Source: Streptomyces xinghaiensis S187
Lineage (GTDB): Bacteria; Actinomycetota; Actinomycetes; Streptomycetales; Streptomycetaceae
Assembly (NCBI RefSeq): GCF_000220705.2
Contig: NZ_CP023202.1
Coordinates: 1,302,001 to 1,366,000, forward strand
DNA: 64,000 nucleotides
Reading direction: 5' to 3'
Position numbers and translations under genes: made by a program
The notes under the pieces: model-generated
The model's database searches: none
Told to the model about the DNA's origin: nothing
Seen by the model: the letters and a program-made list of their open reading frames with translations, nothing else
In this document: piece by piece, positions 42,339 through 51,691 of the stretch
Layout of the letters: every line of letters starts with the position of its first letter
Position numbering within the stretch: the first letter of the stretch is position 1

Positions 42339-44222
42339 CTACCCGGCGGCTCCCCGCTTCCGCTCGTCCACCACCATCGCGGAGCCGCCGCCCCGCCGCT
42401 CCTTCTCCGCCGCGGCCAGCCAGCGCCCGTCCGGCAGCAGGCGGATGCCCGTCACCGCGCCGATCTCCGGGTTGGGCGCGAAGCGGTGGCCGAGGGTCTC
42501 CAGCCGCTGCCGCACCGGGTCGTCCCACAGGCCGGGCTCCATCTGGGTGGTGGCCGTGTTGCGCTGGCTGACGCGCGGGGCGGCGATGGCCTCGGCGAGC
42601 GGCATCCCGCGGTCCAGATGGTTCGTGAGCGTCTGCAGCACGGTCGTGATGATCGTCGAGCCGCCCGGCGATCCCAGGGCCACGACCGGCCGGCGGCCGG
42701 CGTCGAGCACGATCGTCGGGGACATGGAGGAACGCGGCCGCTTGCCGGGGCCGGGGAGGTTCGGGTCGTGGACGCCGGGGGCCGCGGGGACGAAGGAGAA
42801 GTCGGTCAGTTCGTTGTTGAGCAGGAAGCCGCGGCCGGGGACGGTGATGCCGCTGCCGCCGGTCTGCTCGATGGTGAGGGTGTAGGCGACGACGTTGCCC
42901 CAGCGGTCGGCCGTGGTGAGATGCGTGGTGCTCTCGCCCTCGTACGTCGTCGGCGCGGCGGTGCCGCTCGTGCGGCAGGCGGCCGGGTCGCGCGGGTCAC
43001 CGGGCGCCACCGGGCTGCTGAGCACGGCGTCGTCCCGGATCAGGCACTCCCGGGAGTCGGCGAAGCGCTGCGACAGCAGCTCCCGCGTCGGGACGTCCTC
43101 GAACGCCGGGTCGCCCAGCCAGCGGCCCCGGTCGGCGAAGGCGAGCCGGCTCGACTCGATCAGCCGGTGCAGGTAGCGCTGCTCCTCCGCCGCCGTGAGG
43201 TCCGTGTTCTCCAGGATGTTGAGCGCCTCGCCGACGGTGGTGCCGCCGGAGGAGGACGGTGCCATGCCGTACACGCCGAACCCCCGGTACCGGGTGCGGG
43301 ACGGCGCCTGGCGCTTCGTCCGGTACTCGCGCAGGTCGGCGGTGGTCAGGTCGCCGGGCCGCGGATCGCGGTCGGCGCCGGGACGGACCGGGGGGCGGCG
43401 GACGGTGTCCGTGATGTCGCGAGCCAGCTCTCCCCGGTACAGCGCCCGGCCGCCGCCGCGGGCCAACTCGGCGTAGGTGCGGGCGAGGTCGGGGTTGCGG
43501 AGGGTGGAGCCGACGACGGGCGGCTCACCGCCGGGGAGGAACAGTTCGGCGGAGGCGGGGAAGTCCCGGAAGCGCTCCTCGTTGGCGGCGGTCTGCTGCC
43601 GGAAGGTCTCGTCGACGGTGAAGCCGTGCCGGGCGATCCGCTGGGCGGGGCGCAGCACGTCGCGCAGGGACTTGGTGCCCCAGGCTCCGAGTGCGGCGTC
43701 CCAGGTGGCGGCCGTGCCGGGGGTACCGACGGAGAGGCCGCTGGTGACGGCCTCGCCGAAGGGGAGCGGTTCGCCGTCCTCGTCCAGGAAGAGGGTGGCG
43801 TCGGCGGAGCGCGGGGCGGTCTCGCGGCCGTCGACGGTCTGCACGGTGCGCCGCTCGGCGTCGTAGTACACGAAGTAGCCCCCGCCGCCGATCCCGGCGG
43901 AGTAGGGCTCGGTGACGCCGAGCGCGGCCGCGGTCGCGACGGCCGCGTCCACCGCGTTGCCGCCGCGCCGCAGGATCTCGATGCCGGCCGCCGAGGCGTC
44001 CGGGTCGACGCTGGCGACCGCCCCGCCGTAGCCGGTGGCGACGGGCGACTTGGCGGGCGGTCCGGCGGACGGGGCGGTGGCCGGCGCCGCGGCGGACGGA
44101 CCGCCGGTCCGGGTCCCGGCCGCCGTACCCGTCCCCGTCGGTGGCGCGGCCGCCGCCGTGGACAGGACGGCTGCCATGGCGGCGAGCAGCGACAGACTCC
44201 GTACGGCGGCGGGACGGGTCAT
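42339..44222 (-). CDS. ggt: Secreted gamma-glutamyltransferase
   Basis: A 627-residue Ntn-hydrolase precursor with a signal peptide (RSLSLLAAMAAVLSTAAAA). GGAGG six bases before the ATG supports the start. The autoprocessing and catalytic Thr is about Thr432 in GESTTHLTTAD. The large-subunit IEILRRGGNAVDAAVATAAA, the small-subunit NELTDFSF and the oxyanion-loop GSPGGSTIIT are all present. It transfers or hydrolyses gamma-glutamyl groups of glutathione, glutamine or poly-glutamate outside the cell. It is divergent from the membrane-protein gene at 44597. Confidence 0.94.
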   Translation of the reverse strand: MTRPAAVRSLSLLAAMAAVLSTAAAAPPTGTGTAAGTRTGGPSAAAPATAPSAGPPAKSPVATGYGGAVASVDPDASAAGIEILRRGGNAVDAAVATAAALGVTEPYSAGIGGGGYFVYYDAERRTVQTVDGRETAPRSADATLFLDEDGEPLPFGEAVTSGLSVGTPGTAATWDAALGAWGTKSLRDVLRPAQRIARHGFTVDETFRQQTAANEERFRDFPASAELFLPGGEPPVVGSTLRNPDLARTYAELARGGGRALYRGELARDITDTVRRPPVRPGADRDPRPGDLTTADLREYRTKRQAPSRTRYRGFGVYGMAPSSSGGTTVGEALNILENTDLTAAEEQRYLHRLIESSRLAFADRGRWLGDPAFEDVPTRELLSQRFADSRECLIRDDAVLSSPVAPGDPRDPAACRTSGTAAPTTYEGESTTHLTTADRWGNVVAYTLTIEQTGGSGITVPGRGFLLNNELTDFSFVPAAPGVHDPNLPGPGKRPRSSMSPTIVLDAGRRPVVALGSPGGSTIITTVLQTLTNHLDRGMPLAEAIAAPRVSQRNTATTQMEPGLWDDPVRQRLETLGHRFAPNPEIGAVTGIRLLPDGRWLAAAEKERRGGGSAMVVDERKRGAAG

Positions 44223-44596
44223 GCGGAACCTCCATCGGCACGGGCGCGGGTACGACGCGGGAGTACGGGAACGGAAAACACGGGAGCGGGAACGGGGAGC
44301 CCGGGACGGGCACGGACAGGGGAACCCGGCGCACACGGCGTGCGGGCCGCGCGCCACCGGACCGGCCGCACAGCCCAACCACGCCTCCGGCAGCGGTCGT
44401 TCGCGGCAGCCTAACCGCGCCGCCCGGTGCCCGTCAGCAGCGCCACGCGCCCGCCGCACCGGCGTCACGGCGGCGCCACCGGCCCGCCCGGGTCCGCGCC
44501 CGACGCCATCACCGCCGCGACGGGAAGCGGCGCCTTCACGACGTATCACCCTCCGGGCTCGAACAGGGATGCGTCCCGGCGCTACGATCCCCGGCC
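44223..44596. other. Divergent intergenic region upstream of ggt
   Basis: No gene is seen in these 374 bp. GGGAACGG occurs twice about 40 bases apart near 44268-44315, in a purine-rich stretch. TACGAT (44583-44588) is a plausible -10 box for the rightward gene, eight bases before its ATG. I cannot define the ggt promoter. Confidence 0.4.
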
Positions 44597-45355
44597 ATGA
44601 ACGACGACGTGCGCAACCTCGTCCTCGGCGTGATCGGTACCGGCCTCAGCGCCTCCATCGGCTGGTTCGCCCGCACCTATCTCTGGCGCCGCACGCTCCG
44701 CCGCAAGCAGCGGTTCTTCGGGCTGCCGACCAACTCCGAGTGCCTGCTCGTGGTCAACCGGTCGGCGGGGGCGAGCGACTGGACCGTCGCCCGGCGCGAC
44801 GTGTTCGCGCTGCTGGAGCTCTCCGCGCTCATCAAGGACTGCGAGGCGCACGCCCAGATCGTCGCCCACGACACGGCGCAGCAGGGCTTCGGCGACCGCA
44901 CGGAGTTCTGCATCGGCGGCCCGGTGTCGAATCAGCGGATGGCCGCCCATCTCTATTCGATGCTGCCGGGGATCTCGGTGAACACCGACCCGGAGCCGGG
45001 GCCGGACCGGGGTTCCTTCAAGATCGGCACCGAGCGGTACCGCTGGGAGCCGGGCCGGGTGGAGTACGTCATCGTCGCGCGGCTCACCGCCGAGGAGAAG
45101 AAGCGGCCGGTGTTCCTGGCCAGCGGCCAGCACTCGATCGCCAACCAGGCGGCGGTGCGCTATCTGGCCCGGCACCACCCCAAACTCGCCCGCAAATACG
45201 GCGACAGCACGTTCGTCCTGCTGCTGAAGGTCGTCAACTCGGCCGCCTACGGCCCGGACATGGTGGAACTGGTGGCCGACGTGACCGAGGCGGCCACCAC
45301 CCCGGCCCCGGTCCCCGGACCGCGCGCCTCCCGCCGGGCGGCGAACAACAGCTGA
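44597..45355 (+). CDS. Membrane-anchored protein of unknown function
   Basis: A 252-residue protein with an N-terminal hydrophobic segment (VRNLVLGVIGTGLSASIGWF) followed by basic residues, then a soluble domain with a Rossmann-like flavour. CLLVVNRSAGASDWTVARRD, FCIGGPVSNQRMAAHLYSML and YVIVARLTAEEKKRPVFLAS are the most striking stretches. The sequence is typical of a conserved Streptomyces family annotated as hypothetical. No catalytic motif is certain; the GGPVSN loop could bind a nucleotide or sugar. It is followed by a terminator, so probably monocistronic. The -10-like TACGAT implies a two- to three-base leader. Confidence 0.7.
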   Translation: MNDDVRNLVLGVIGTGLSASIGWFARTYLWRRTLRRKQRFFGLPTNSECLLVVNRSAGASDWTVARRDVFALLELSALIKDCEAHAQIVAHDTAQQGFGDRTEFCIGGPVSNQRMAAHLYSMLPGISVNTDPEPGPDRGSFKIGTERYRWEPGRVEYVIVARLTAEEKKRPVFLASGQHSIANQAAVRYLARHHPKLARKYGDSTFVLLLKVVNSAAYGPDMVELVADVTEAATTPAPVPGPRASRRAANNS

Positions 45356-45372
45356 CGCCACGGCGCACCGGA

Positions 45373-45397
45373 GGCGCTCCCCGAAGACGGGGGCGCC
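45373..45397 (+). terminator. Hairpin after the 44597 gene
   Basis: GGCGCTCCC (45373-45381) pairs with GGGGGCGCC (45389-45397) with one T-G wobble and a seven-base loop, 17 bases after the stop codon. Confidence 0.55.
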
Positions 45398-45635
45398 GAC
45401 GGCCTGTTCGGGCCGGACAACGCGTCCGCCGCCCAAGTGCGCACCTCCGCCGGGGCGTTTCCCGCCTTCAGGCCGCTGAAGGCCCTTCCGTCCGTTGACG
45501 GCCGCTCCGCGCGCCGGCGGCCGGGACCGATGCCGCGCCCGCCTCGACGACGGCCCGCGCCGCCCCCGCCGCCCATGCTGCCCATGCGGGTGAGCGAACA
45601 CGTCCGGGAGCCGCCCTCAACTCGGACGGCGCATT

Positions 45636-45676
45636 GTTACCGATGCGTAACGTTCCGGCCCATTACCCCCGGTAAT
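45636..45676 (+). promoter_or_regulatory. Cluster of inverted repeats upstream of the secreted esterase gene
   Basis: GTTACCGATGCGTAAC (45636-45651) and ATTACCCCCGGTAAT (45662-45676) are adjacent dyads, and GGTTACC recurs at 45684. All share the element TTACC, in an A/T-rich island of an otherwise GC-rich 404-bp gap. The spacing suggests a multi-site operator or activator region for the gene at 45760. MtrA-type response regulators bind GTTAC-containing sites as I recall, but the identity is open. Confidence 0.5.
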
Positions 45677-45759
45677 CCCAGAGGTTACCGTCGAGTCACT
45701 TCCGCGTGTTCGCGTGCCGGGCCTCACCCACCCGGCACCGATGTCAGGAGCTGACCCCC

Positions 45760-47382
45760 ATGGCACACCCTCGTCGTAAGCCCCTGCGTGCCTCCACCGC
45801 CGGCGTGGCCTCGGCCGCCGTGCTCGCCGGCACCGCCCTCTCCCTCGCTCCCGCCGCACCCGCGCAGGCGGCGGAGTCCACCACCTCCGCCTCCTCCATC
45901 ACGGCCGACACCACCGCCTCCTCCCCCACCGTCCGGTTCGTCGAGATCGCCGGCCACGGTGGTACGAAGCTCGCCGCGAACGTCGTCACACCGTCCGGCG
46001 GTGACGGCGCCGGCCGCTACCCGCTCGTCGTCCTGCCCACCAGCTGGGCGATGCCCCAGATCGAGTACCTCGCCCAGGCGCAGCGACTGGCCGACGACGG
46101 CTATGTCGTGGTGAGTTACAACTCCCGCGGCTTCTGGCAGTCCGGCGGCGAGATCGAGGTGGCCGGACCCGAGGACATCGGGGACGCGACCAAGGTCATC
46201 GACTGGGCCCTCGCCAACACCCCGGCCGACCCCGACGCCGTCGGCATGGCCGGCGTCTCCTACGGAGCGGGGATCGGGCTGCTCGCCGCCGGGTTCGATG
46301 ACCGCATCAAGGCCGTCGTCGCGCTGAGCGGCTGGGCCGATCTGATCGACTCCATCTACAGCGGCCGGACCCAGCACCTCCAGTCCGCCGGGCTGCTCAC
46401 CGGCGCCGGCTACCTCACGGGACGCCCGAGCGAGGAGCTGGAGACGGTGCTGAAAGGATTCTTCGCCTCCGACCTCTCCCAGGAGGAGTCCATGATCGCG
46501 TGGGGGAGGAAGCGCTCCCCCGCCACCTACATCGACCGGATCAACGCGAACGGCGCGGCCGTCATGCTCGGCAACGCCTGGGGCGACTCGATCTTCCCGC
46601 CCAACCAGTACGCCCGCTTCTTCGAGAAGCTGACCGGTCCCAAGCGCCTGGAGTTCCGCCCCGGCGACCACGCCACCGCCGAGGCGACCGGCCTGCTCGG
46701 ACTGCCCAACGACACCTGGACCAGCGCCCACCGCTGGCTCGACCACCACCTCAAGGGCGAGGACAACGGCGTCGACCGCGAACTGCCGGTCCGGCTCAAG
46801 TCCCGCTCATCCGGCGGCTACGAGAGCTACGCCGACTGGAAGTCCGTCCCCTCGAAGGCGGAGCGGATCCCGCTGGGCACCACCCAGCACATCAACACCA
46901 ACATCGACTCCGGCGCCAACGGCGGCACCCTGATGCTCTCCAGCATCCTGGACCAGTTCTTCCGGATCCCGCCCATGGCGTCGATCCCGCTGCTGCCGCG
47001 CTCCCTGGCCGCCGTCTGGCACTCGGAACGCTACCCGTCCGAACAGCGCGTGCGCGGCACCGTGAAGCTGCACACCACCGTGACCAGCGACAAGTCCAGC
47101 GGCACGGCCATCGCCTACCTCTACTCCGTCGGCCCGCTGGGCATCGGCAAGCTGGTCACCCACGCGCCCGTCACCTTCCACGACCGCACCCCCGGCAAGC
47201 CGTTCACCGTGGACCTGGAGCTGTACTCCACCGCGTACGACGTGCCCGCCGGCCACCGGCTGGCCGTGGTCGTCGACTCCGTCGACCCGCTCTACATCGA
47301 GCACAACCCGAGCTGGGCGGACCTCACCTTCTCCTCACCCGCCGACGACCCCTCGTACGTCTCCGTCCCCCTGCGCGACTGA
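45760..47382 (+). CDS. Secreted CocE/S15-type alpha/beta hydrolase
   Basis: A 540-residue secreted hydrolase; AGGAG lies nine bases before the ATG. The signal peptide ends near residue 38 (LAGTALSLAPAAPAQAAES). The catalytic fold has SYNSRGFWQSGGE, then the nucleophile elbow GMAGVSYGAG with Ser167, and GDHATAE, which probably holds the His. The last 150 residues form a beta-rich jelly-roll (VPAGHRLAVVVDS). Together these mark X-Pro dipeptidyl-peptidase/CocE-like hydrolases. It probably acts on extracellular esters or peptides. It is followed by a strong terminator. Confidence 0.88.
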   Translation: MAHPRRKPLRASTAGVASAAVLAGTALSLAPAAPAQAAESTTSASSITADTTASSPTVRFVEIAGHGGTKLAANVVTPSGGDGAGRYPLVVLPTSWAMPQIEYLAQAQRLADDGYVVVSYNSRGFWQSGGEIEVAGPEDIGDATKVIDWALANTPADPDAVGMAGVSYGAGIGLLAAGFDDRIKAVVALSGWADLIDSIYSGRTQHLQSAGLLTGAGYLTGRPSEELETVLKGFFASDLSQEESMIAWGRKRSPATYIDRINANGAAVMLGNAWGDSIFPPNQYARFFEKLTGPKRLEFRPGDHATAEATGLLGLPNDTWTSAHRWLDHHLKGEDNGVDRELPVRLKSRSSGGYESYADWKSVPSKAERIPLGTTQHINTNIDSGANGGTLMLSSILDQFFRIPPMASIPLLPRSLAAVWHSERYPSEQRVRGTVKLHTTVTSDKSSGTAIAYLYSVGPLGIGKLVTHAPVTFHDRTPGKPFTVDLELYSTAYDVPAGHRLAVVVDSVDPLYIEHNPSWADLTFSSPADDPSYVSVPLRD

Positions 47383-47442
47383 CGGGACGGCGGCGCGGCC
47401 CGACAGCGGCGCAGCCGACAGCGGCGGAAGCCGCTCCGAACC

Positions 47443-47476
47443 CCCGCCCGGCCGGGCCCTCACCCGGCCGGGCGGG
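47443..47476. terminator. 14-bp perfect bidirectional hairpin
   Basis: CCCGCCCGGCCGGG (47443-47456) pairs without mismatch to 47463-47476 around the loop CCCTCA, between the convergent esterase and DUF6278-like genes. Confidence 0.7.
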
Positions 47477-47493
47477 CCCCTGCGCGGCGCCGG

Positions 47494-47946
47494 TCAGAGT
47501 TCCGCCGCCTCCGCGTACACCTGCGACAACTCGGGCGCCCCGCTGACGGCCCAGTCGACCCCCTTGCCCACCGCGTCCAGCTCCCGCCCCGCCGGGAGCC
47601 GCACCACCGGCCCCACGCCCGGCCACAGATGCCACTGGGCCCCGGGCACCGTGCGGACCACCACCGTGCCCAGGTAGAGACCCGCGTCGTTCCCCAGCCG
47701 GGCCAGCTCCTCCGGGTCGTCGCGCCAGCGCGGCAGGAGCTGGTCCAGGGCCGCCAACGAAGCCGGGCTGCCGTCGAGTTCGATACCCGCCGTCTCCGCC
47801 CGGGCGCGCAACAGCTCGCATTCCGCGAGCAGTTCGGCCGGTCCCTCACCCTCCTCGCCCCACAGTTCTCCCGCCGGGCTCCGTAACCCCACTCCGTGGC
47901 CCGCCTCCCGCCGCCTGCGCCATGTGCCCAGAAAAGGGATCTCCAT
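47494..47946 (-). CDS. Small conserved actinobacterial protein (DUF6278-like)
   Basis: A 150-residue cytoplasmic protein, MEIPFLGTWRRRREAGHG at the start, then LLAECELLRARAETAGIELD, a helix typical of the family, and LPRWRDDPEELARLGNDAGLYLGTVVVRTVPGAQW. The C-terminus GAPELSQVYAEAAE is also conserved as I remember it from Streptomyces proteins of DUF6278. No catalytic residues are suggested. The context (esterase and SGNH hydrolase genes on either side) does not help. Function unknown. Confidence 0.65.
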   Translation of the reverse strand: MEIPFLGTWRRRREAGHGVGLRSPAGELWGEEGEGPAELLAECELLRARAETAGIELDGSPASLAALDQLLPRWRDDPEELARLGNDAGLYLGTVVVRTVPGAQWHLWPGVGPVVRLPAGRELDAVGKGVDWAVSGAPELSQVYAEAAEL

Positions 47947-48156
47947 ACCGCCAGCGTGGCACCCGCGTCCACCCGAATGCCACAGGGCGCGCGGTCCCCA
48001 TCTGGCCGATTGTTCGCACCGATGTCATCCTGGACTCTCCGGGGCTTCATCCGGCACCTGTCGTATCGCTGCTGCGCGTTCCGCCCGCCCGTGCCCCGCC
48101 CGCGGCCGGGCGAGCGCCGTCGCCGTCGTTGTCGCCACTGATGGGGTTGGTCGCCG

Positions 48157-50028
48157 ATGCCGAGGTCCAGGGCACGCCGGGAAGTACGGCTCGGACGGAC
48201 AGGCCGGACACCACCTCCCGGACGCTGCGGCACGGTCCTCCTCGCCGGCCTCTCCCTCGTCCTCACGGGCACCCCCGCCCTGGCCGGCCCCGCGGAACGC
48301 GCGCCCGCCACGCCCCGCCCGCTCCCCCTCCACCGGCTCTTCGACAACACCGCCATCAGCGACGACGCCCGGCCGGACGGCGCGGACTTCGACGGCGCGG
48401 GCCGTTCCCTCTCCGCCGGCGACCTGCGGGCCGCCGGCTGGACGCCGGGCCGCACCCTCGCGCTCGACGCGGCCCGGCTCACCTGGCCGCGCTCCGCGCC
48501 CGGGGAGCCCGACAACGTCCGGGCCGACGGCCAGTCCGTGGCCTTGCGCGGGCGCGGCGGAGCGGTCACCTTCCTGGTGGCCGGCACCGGCGGCACCGCG
48601 AGCGGCAGCGGCACCATCCGCTACCGCGACGGCACGCGCGGCACCTACACCCTGACGGCCCCCGACTGGCGCTCCGGGCCGGCCGCCACGAGGGCCGTCA
48701 CCCTGCCCCACGTCAACACGCCGGACGGGCAGCTCGCGGAGAAGGCCCGGCTGTACGCGGTGACGGTGCCCGCGGAGCGCGGCCGGGCCGTCGCCTCGGT
48801 GACGCTGCCGCGCGACCCCGGGCCGGAGGCCGATCTGCACGTGTTCGCGGCCGCGGTGCGCGAGACGGACACCGGCTGGACCGGCAGCTGGTCCCGGGCC
48901 GTCGGCGGCTACGCCAAGGCCGGGCCGTGGGCCGACCGGACGCTGCGGCTCGTCGTGCACACCAGCGCCGGCGGACGGGGCCTCCGGATCCGGCTCTCCA
49001 ACACCTTCGCGGACACCCCGGTGCGCATCGGCGGCGCCACGGTCGCCGTCCAGCGGGAGGGCGCGGAGCCCAGCGGCGAGCCGGCGCGGCTGACCTTCGG
49101 CGGCCGGTCCGGCACCTCGATCCCGGCCGGTGCGCAGGCATGGAGCGACCCGCTCCGCTTCCCCGTACCGGCCGCCACGAACCTGCTCGTCAGCTTTCAC
49201 CTGCCGGAGACGGTGACCGCCGTGCCCGTGCACACCAAGGCCATCCAGCGCTCCTACCTCAGCGACCAGGACAGCGGCGACCGCACCGGCGATACGAGCG
49301 GAGCGGCCTTCACCGGTTCCCTCACCACCTATCCCTTCCTGACCGGGGTGGACGTGCGCGGCGGCCCCGGGTCCGTGGTGGTGCTCGGCGACTCCATCAC
49401 CGACGGCAACCACTCGGAGGAGGGCGGCAACCGGCGCTGGCCGGACGTGCTGGCCCGGCGCTTCCTGGAACAGGACGACGTGCCCCGCCACGGGGTGCTG
49501 AACCAGGGCATCTCCGCCAACCGCATCGTGACCGACCGCTACCCGGGAGAGGGCGTCGACCGGGACACCGCCGGGGTCAGCGCCCAGCACCGGCTGGAGC
49601 GGGACGCCCTCGCGCAGACCTCCGCCCGCACGGTCGTCGTCTTCGAGGGCATCAACGACGTGCGCTGGGACACCCCTCCCGAACAGGTCATCGACGGGCT
49701 GCGCGCCATCGGGGAGCGGGTGCGGGCCCGCGGGCTGCGCGCCGTCGCGGCGACCCTGACGCCCTGCGAGGGCTACCCGGACTGCACGGCGGAGGTCGAG
49801 GCCCGGCGTACGGCCGTCAACACGTATCTGCGCGAGCGGGGGACGCGGGAGAACGGCGGGCCGTTCGACGCGCTGCTCGACTTCGACGAGGCGCTCCGCG
49901 ACCCCGGGCGGCCCACCCGGATGCTGCCCGCCTACGACAGCGGCGACGGGCTCCACCCCGGCCACGAAGGGCTCCGGGCGCTGGCCGACTCGATCGACCT
50001 GCGGAAGCTGGTGGAACGCGGGCGGTGA
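48157..50028 (+). CDS. Secreted SGNH/GDSL hydrolase
   Basis: A 623-residue secreted esterase/lipase-like enzyme. A long basic N-region precedes the hydrophobic core GTVLLAGLSLVLTGTPALA. Residues about 60-390 are beta-rich (two jelly-roll-like blocks, WTGSWSRAVGG being a typical entry). The SGNH domain follows: VVVLGDSITDGNHS (Ser413), then NQGISANRI, FEGINDVRWD and the Asp597/His600 pair in SGDGLHPGHEG. The product probably deacylates a polysaccharide or lipid at the cell surface. xthA converges on it with a 23-bp gap. Confidence 0.9.
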   Translation: MPRSRARREVRLGRTGRTPPPGRCGTVLLAGLSLVLTGTPALAGPAERAPATPRPLPLHRLFDNTAISDDARPDGADFDGAGRSLSAGDLRAAGWTPGRTLALDAARLTWPRSAPGEPDNVRADGQSVALRGRGGAVTFLVAGTGGTASGSGTIRYRDGTRGTYTLTAPDWRSGPAATRAVTLPHVNTPDGQLAEKARLYAVTVPAERGRAVASVTLPRDPGPEADLHVFAAAVRETDTGWTGSWSRAVGGYAKAGPWADRTLRLVVHTSAGGRGLRIRLSNTFADTPVRIGGATVAVQREGAEPSGEPARLTFGGRSGTSIPAGAQAWSDPLRFPVPAATNLLVSFHLPETVTAVPVHTKAIQRSYLSDQDSGDRTGDTSGAAFTGSLTTYPFLTGVDVRGGPGSVVVLGDSITDGNHSEEGGNRRWPDVLARRFLEQDDVPRHGVLNQGISANRIVTDRYPGEGVDRDTAGVSAQHRLERDALAQTSARTVVVFEGINDVRWDTPPEQVIDGLRAIGERVRARGLRAVAATLTPCEGYPDCTAEVEARRTAVNTYLRERGTRENGGPFDALLDFDEALRDPGRPTRMLPAYDSGDGLHPGHEGLRALADSIDLRKLVERGR

Positions 50029-50051
50029 GCCGGGCGGGCCGCTCCCGGGCG

Positions 50052-50831
50052 TCAGATGTCGAGGTCGACGACCACCGGGGCGTGGTCCGAGGCGCCCTTG
50101 CCCTTGCGCTCCTCGCGGTCCACGTACGCGTCCTTCGCCGCGCCGGCCAGGGCCGCGTTGCCGTAGACCAGGTCGATCCGCATACCGCGGTTCTTGGGGA
50201 AGCAGAGCTGGCGGTAGTCCCAGTAGGTGTACGGGTGCTCGTACTTGAGCGGGCGGGGCACGATGTCGGACAGGCCCGTGTCGCGCAGGGCGGCCAGCGC
50301 CGCCCGCTCCGGCTCGGTGACATGCGTGGAGCCCTCGAAGAGCGAGCGGTCGTACACGTCCTCATCGGTCGGCGCGACGTTGTAGTCGCCGAGGACCGCG
50401 AACGGGCGTTCCCCGGCGGCGTCCTCCACGACGGCCGAGCGCAGCGCCTCCAGCCAGCGCAGCTTGTAGGCGTAGTGGTCGTGGCCCACCTCGCGGCCGT
50501 TGGGGACATAGACCGACCAGAGCCGCACCGGGCCGCACGTGGCCGCTATGGCCCGGGGCTCCGTCTTACCGTCGTAGCCGGGGTCACCGGGCAGGCCGGA
50601 GGTGACGTCCTCCAGACCGACCCGGGAAATCAGGGCGACCCCGTTCCACCGGCCGTCGGCGTTGACCGCGGACTCGTAGCCCAGCTCCCGCAGCTGCTCG
50701 CGGGGGAACTGCTCGTCGGTGCACTTGGTCTCCTGGACGCACAGCGCGTCGGTACCGCTGCTCTCCAGCCAGGCCAGCAGCCGGGGCAGCCGGGCAGTGA
50801 TCGAATTGACGTTCCAGGTCGCGATGCGCAT
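50052..50831 (-). CDS. xthA: Exodeoxyribonuclease III
   Basis: A 259-residue Mg2+-dependent AP endonuclease/3'-5' exonuclease of base-excision repair. MRIATWNVNSITARLPRLLA opens the endonuclease/exonuclease/phosphatase fold; LCVQETKCTDEQFP carries the metal Glu; SVYVPNGREVGHDHYAYKL, VLGDYNVAPTDEDVYD and GMRIDLVYGN follow, and the C-terminal SDHAPVVVDL holds the catalytic Asp-His. Length is standard. It starts at the ATG 50831; the open frame further upstream is not coding. Confidence 0.95.
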   Translation of the reverse strand: MRIATWNVNSITARLPRLLAWLESSGTDALCVQETKCTDEQFPREQLRELGYESAVNADGRWNGVALISRVGLEDVTSGLPGDPGYDGKTEPRAIAATCGPVRLWSVYVPNGREVGHDHYAYKLRWLEALRSAVVEDAAGERPFAVLGDYNVAPTDEDVYDRSLFEGSTHVTEPERAALAALRDTGLSDIVPRPLKYEHPYTYWDYRQLCFPKNRGMRIDLVYGNAALAGAAKDAYVDREERKGKGASDHAPVVVDLDI

Positions 50832-50929
50832 GGCACCGAATCTACCCGGCGCCACCGACAGCCGGGACCGGCCGCCCCCGGCCGGGCCGGGAACGGGGCC
50901 GGGAACAGGCCAGGGCAGCGGCCCGCCGC

Positions 50930-51574
50930 TCAGAGCCCGATGCTGCCCCCGGGCTCCAGCCGGCCGTGCTCCGCCCCCGCGACACCGGGGCCGCCCGGGC
51001 CGAGCATCCGGTCGTAGATCGGCCGCGCCTGTTCGGACAGCAGGCCGTCGTGGATGTCGATCGCCTGCCGCGGCCGCACCTCGCGGACGTAGTCGATGAT
51101 CTCGGCGACCTTGTTCCACGGCGCGTGCACCGGCAGCATCAGCGTGTCCACCGGGCGGCCCGGCACGGTCAGCGCGTCCCCCGGGTGGAACACCGAACCG
51201 TCCAGCAGATAGCCGACGTTGGTGACCCGCGGGATGTCCGGGTGGATCACGGCGTGCAGCTCGCCGTGCACCTCGACCTCGAACCCGGCCGCGGTGAAGG
51301 TGTCCCCGTGGCCGACGGTGTGCACCCGGCCGGGGAACGCCGCGGTGAGCTGCCGGGCCACGCTGTCCAGGGTCCAGATCCGTGTCTCGGGGTCAGCCTC
51401 CAGGGCGGCCCGCAGCCGGTCCTCGGCGAAGTGGTCGGGGTGCTCGTGGGTGACGAGCACCGCTTCCGCGCCGACCGCCGCGTCGGGCTCGCTGAAGCCT
51501 CCCGGGTCGATGACGAGCGTCCGGCCCTCCTTCTCCAGCCGGATGCAGGCGTGGCCCTTCTTGGTGAGCTGCAC
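50930..51574 (-). CDS. Metallo-beta-lactamase fold hydrolase (UlaG-like)
   Basis: A 214-residue protein beginning MQLTKKGHACIRLEKEGRTL. The metal motif THEHPDHF gives His43, His45, Asp47 and His48; later ligands are in HGELHAVIHPDIPRVTN, VFHPGDALTVP and DIHDGLLS. The layout is the Lactamase_B_2 (UlaG-like) group, which includes lactonases and phosphodiesterases. It would be a cytoplasmic hydrolase of unknown substrate. It lies just upstream of xthA on the same strand, 98 bp away. Confidence 0.87.
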   Translation of the reverse strand: MQLTKKGHACIRLEKEGRTLVIDPGGFSEPDAAVGAEAVLVTHEHPDHFAEDRLRAALEADPETRIWTLDSVARQLTAAFPGRVHTVGHGDTFTAAGFEVEVHGELHAVIHPDIPRVTNVGYLLDGSVFHPGDALTVPGRPVDTLMLPVHAPWNKVAEIIDYVREVRPRQAIDIHDGLLSEQARPIYDRMLGPGGPGVAGAEHGRLEPGGSIGL

Positions 51575-51691
51575 TGGTCGCTCCTCCTGTCCGTCTGTCC
51601 GTCCGTCCGCGCGGTGCGGCCGGACGCCCGGCGGGGGCGCCCGGTGGCCGTCCCGTACGCCCCGCCGTGCGCCTTGCCGCCGGCCATCCTG

